Source: Shinella curvata
GTDB taxonomy: Bacteria; Pseudomonadota; Alphaproteobacteria; Rhizobiales; Rhizobiaceae
Direction: 5' to 3'
Assembly (NCBI RefSeq): GCF_022899935.1
Contig: NZ_JALJCJ010000010.1
Span: forward strand, 51,939 to 115,938
DNA length: 64,000 nucleotides
Shown: positions 63,737 through 64,000 of the stretch, piece after piece
How positions within the stretch are numbered: position 1 is the stretch's first letter
How the letters are laid out: each line of letters begins with the position of its first letter
Notes under the pieces: generated by a model
Told to the model about the DNA's origin: nothing
Databases searched by the model: none
The model's input: the letters and a program-made list of their open reading frames with translations, nothing else
Made by a program: the position numbers and the translations under genes

Positions 63737-63934
63737 TTAGCGCGGATCTGCCGCGCTTAGCAATGAAACCTCAACGACCATTGCATCAAGGACCTGATTG
63801 AGCTTGGAGAGATCATACTTCCCGGACACTAATTCGTGAGCATCATGCTTCATGAAATGGCGGTCATACGATTCCTTGTGTTCCAAGGCACCGTGCCACA
63901 ATGCTATCTCGCGCTTGAAATTGTGACCTGCCAC
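63737..63934 (-). CDS. Small hypothetical protein
   Basis: The 65-residue product is charged and His-rich (WHGALEHKESYDRHFMKHDAHEL) with a hydrophobic end (LNQVLDAMVVEVSLL). The gene lies 25 bases upstream of the DUF2971-like gene on the same strand, so it is probably co-transcribed. The size and pairing would suit an antitoxin or immunity partner, but I recognise no family. Confidence 0.5.
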   Translation of the reverse strand: MAGHNFKREIALWHGALEHKESYDRHFMKHDAHELVSGKYDLSKLNQVLDAMVVEVSLLSAADPR

Positions 63935-64000
63935 TGAGAATTTCCTCCAGAATGGATTAGAGTCTGGCCTATTGAGGACGGACTTATGAAGAAGCAGCGA

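Noticed and set aside
63984..64000. ATG followed by five codons (MKKQR) on the plus strand at the right edge, possible start of another gene
   Set aside because: Only five codons are visible and the ribosome site is not convincing, so nothing can be said about it.

Overview
The window is a piece of a large repABC plasmid from a Rhizobiaceae-type alphaproteobacterium (Rhizobium, Agrobacterium or Ensifer relatives). Three things point there: the repA-repB-repC cassette with its antisense RNA between repB and repC, a traI-trb conjugation operon transcribed away from repA as in Ti and symbiotic plasmids, and rhizobial accessory families (SyrB-like proteins, a Porin_2-type porin, an RHE_PE00001-type protein beside a tyrosine recombinase). 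No tRNA, rRNA, CRISPR array or intact transposon was seen.

Layout. 0-3 kb: the end of traH, a DUF433/DUF5615 toxin-antitoxin pair, an XRE regulator, and the convergent quorum-sensing pair traM (antiactivator) and traR (LuxR-type activator). 3-14.2 kb: an apparent minus-strand operon for an oligopeptide-type ABC importer, a porin, a serine beta-lactamase-fold hydrolase and an M19 dipeptidase, with traR as its last gene. A HisC-like aminotransferase and a TetR regulator are transcribed divergently. 14.2-18.8 kb: a J-domain protein with a frayed 3' end, a phospholipase D-type enzyme, a decayed cold-shock gene and two SyrB-like genes. 18.9-28.9 kb: trbI-H-G-F-L-J-E-D-C-B and traI (no trbK between J and L). 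29.3-32.9 kb: repABC with ctRNA, an oriV dyad and a parS candidate. 33-36.4 kb: small hypothetical genes, a split GyrI-like gene and two strong terminators. 36.4-46.6 kb: a two-component cassette (PAS hybrid kinase, HWE kinase, LOV kinase, two receivers) lying between a truncated and an intact copy of the same tyrosine recombinase, with a dif-like site beside the intact copy. 46.8-64 kb: a defence island holding a RecB-type nuclease/SF1 helicase fusion, a DNA methyltransferase, a dGTPase-like enzyme, a radical SAM protein, a thymidylate kinase, a STAND NTPase, a Gabija pair (gajA, gajB) and a DUF2971-like protein.

How it may work together. TraI would make an acyl-homoserine lactone, TraR would sense it, and TraM would titrate TraR; the trb genes build the mating pore. 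Because traR sits at the end of a nutrient-uptake operon, as in opine-controlled Ti plasmids, conjugation may be licensed by an imported peptide-like compound, with the TetR protein as the probable sensor. This is the main biological proposal here. The second is the 52.6-58.9 kb group of nucleotide-metabolism genes divergent from a STAND protein, which I do not recognise as a described defence system.
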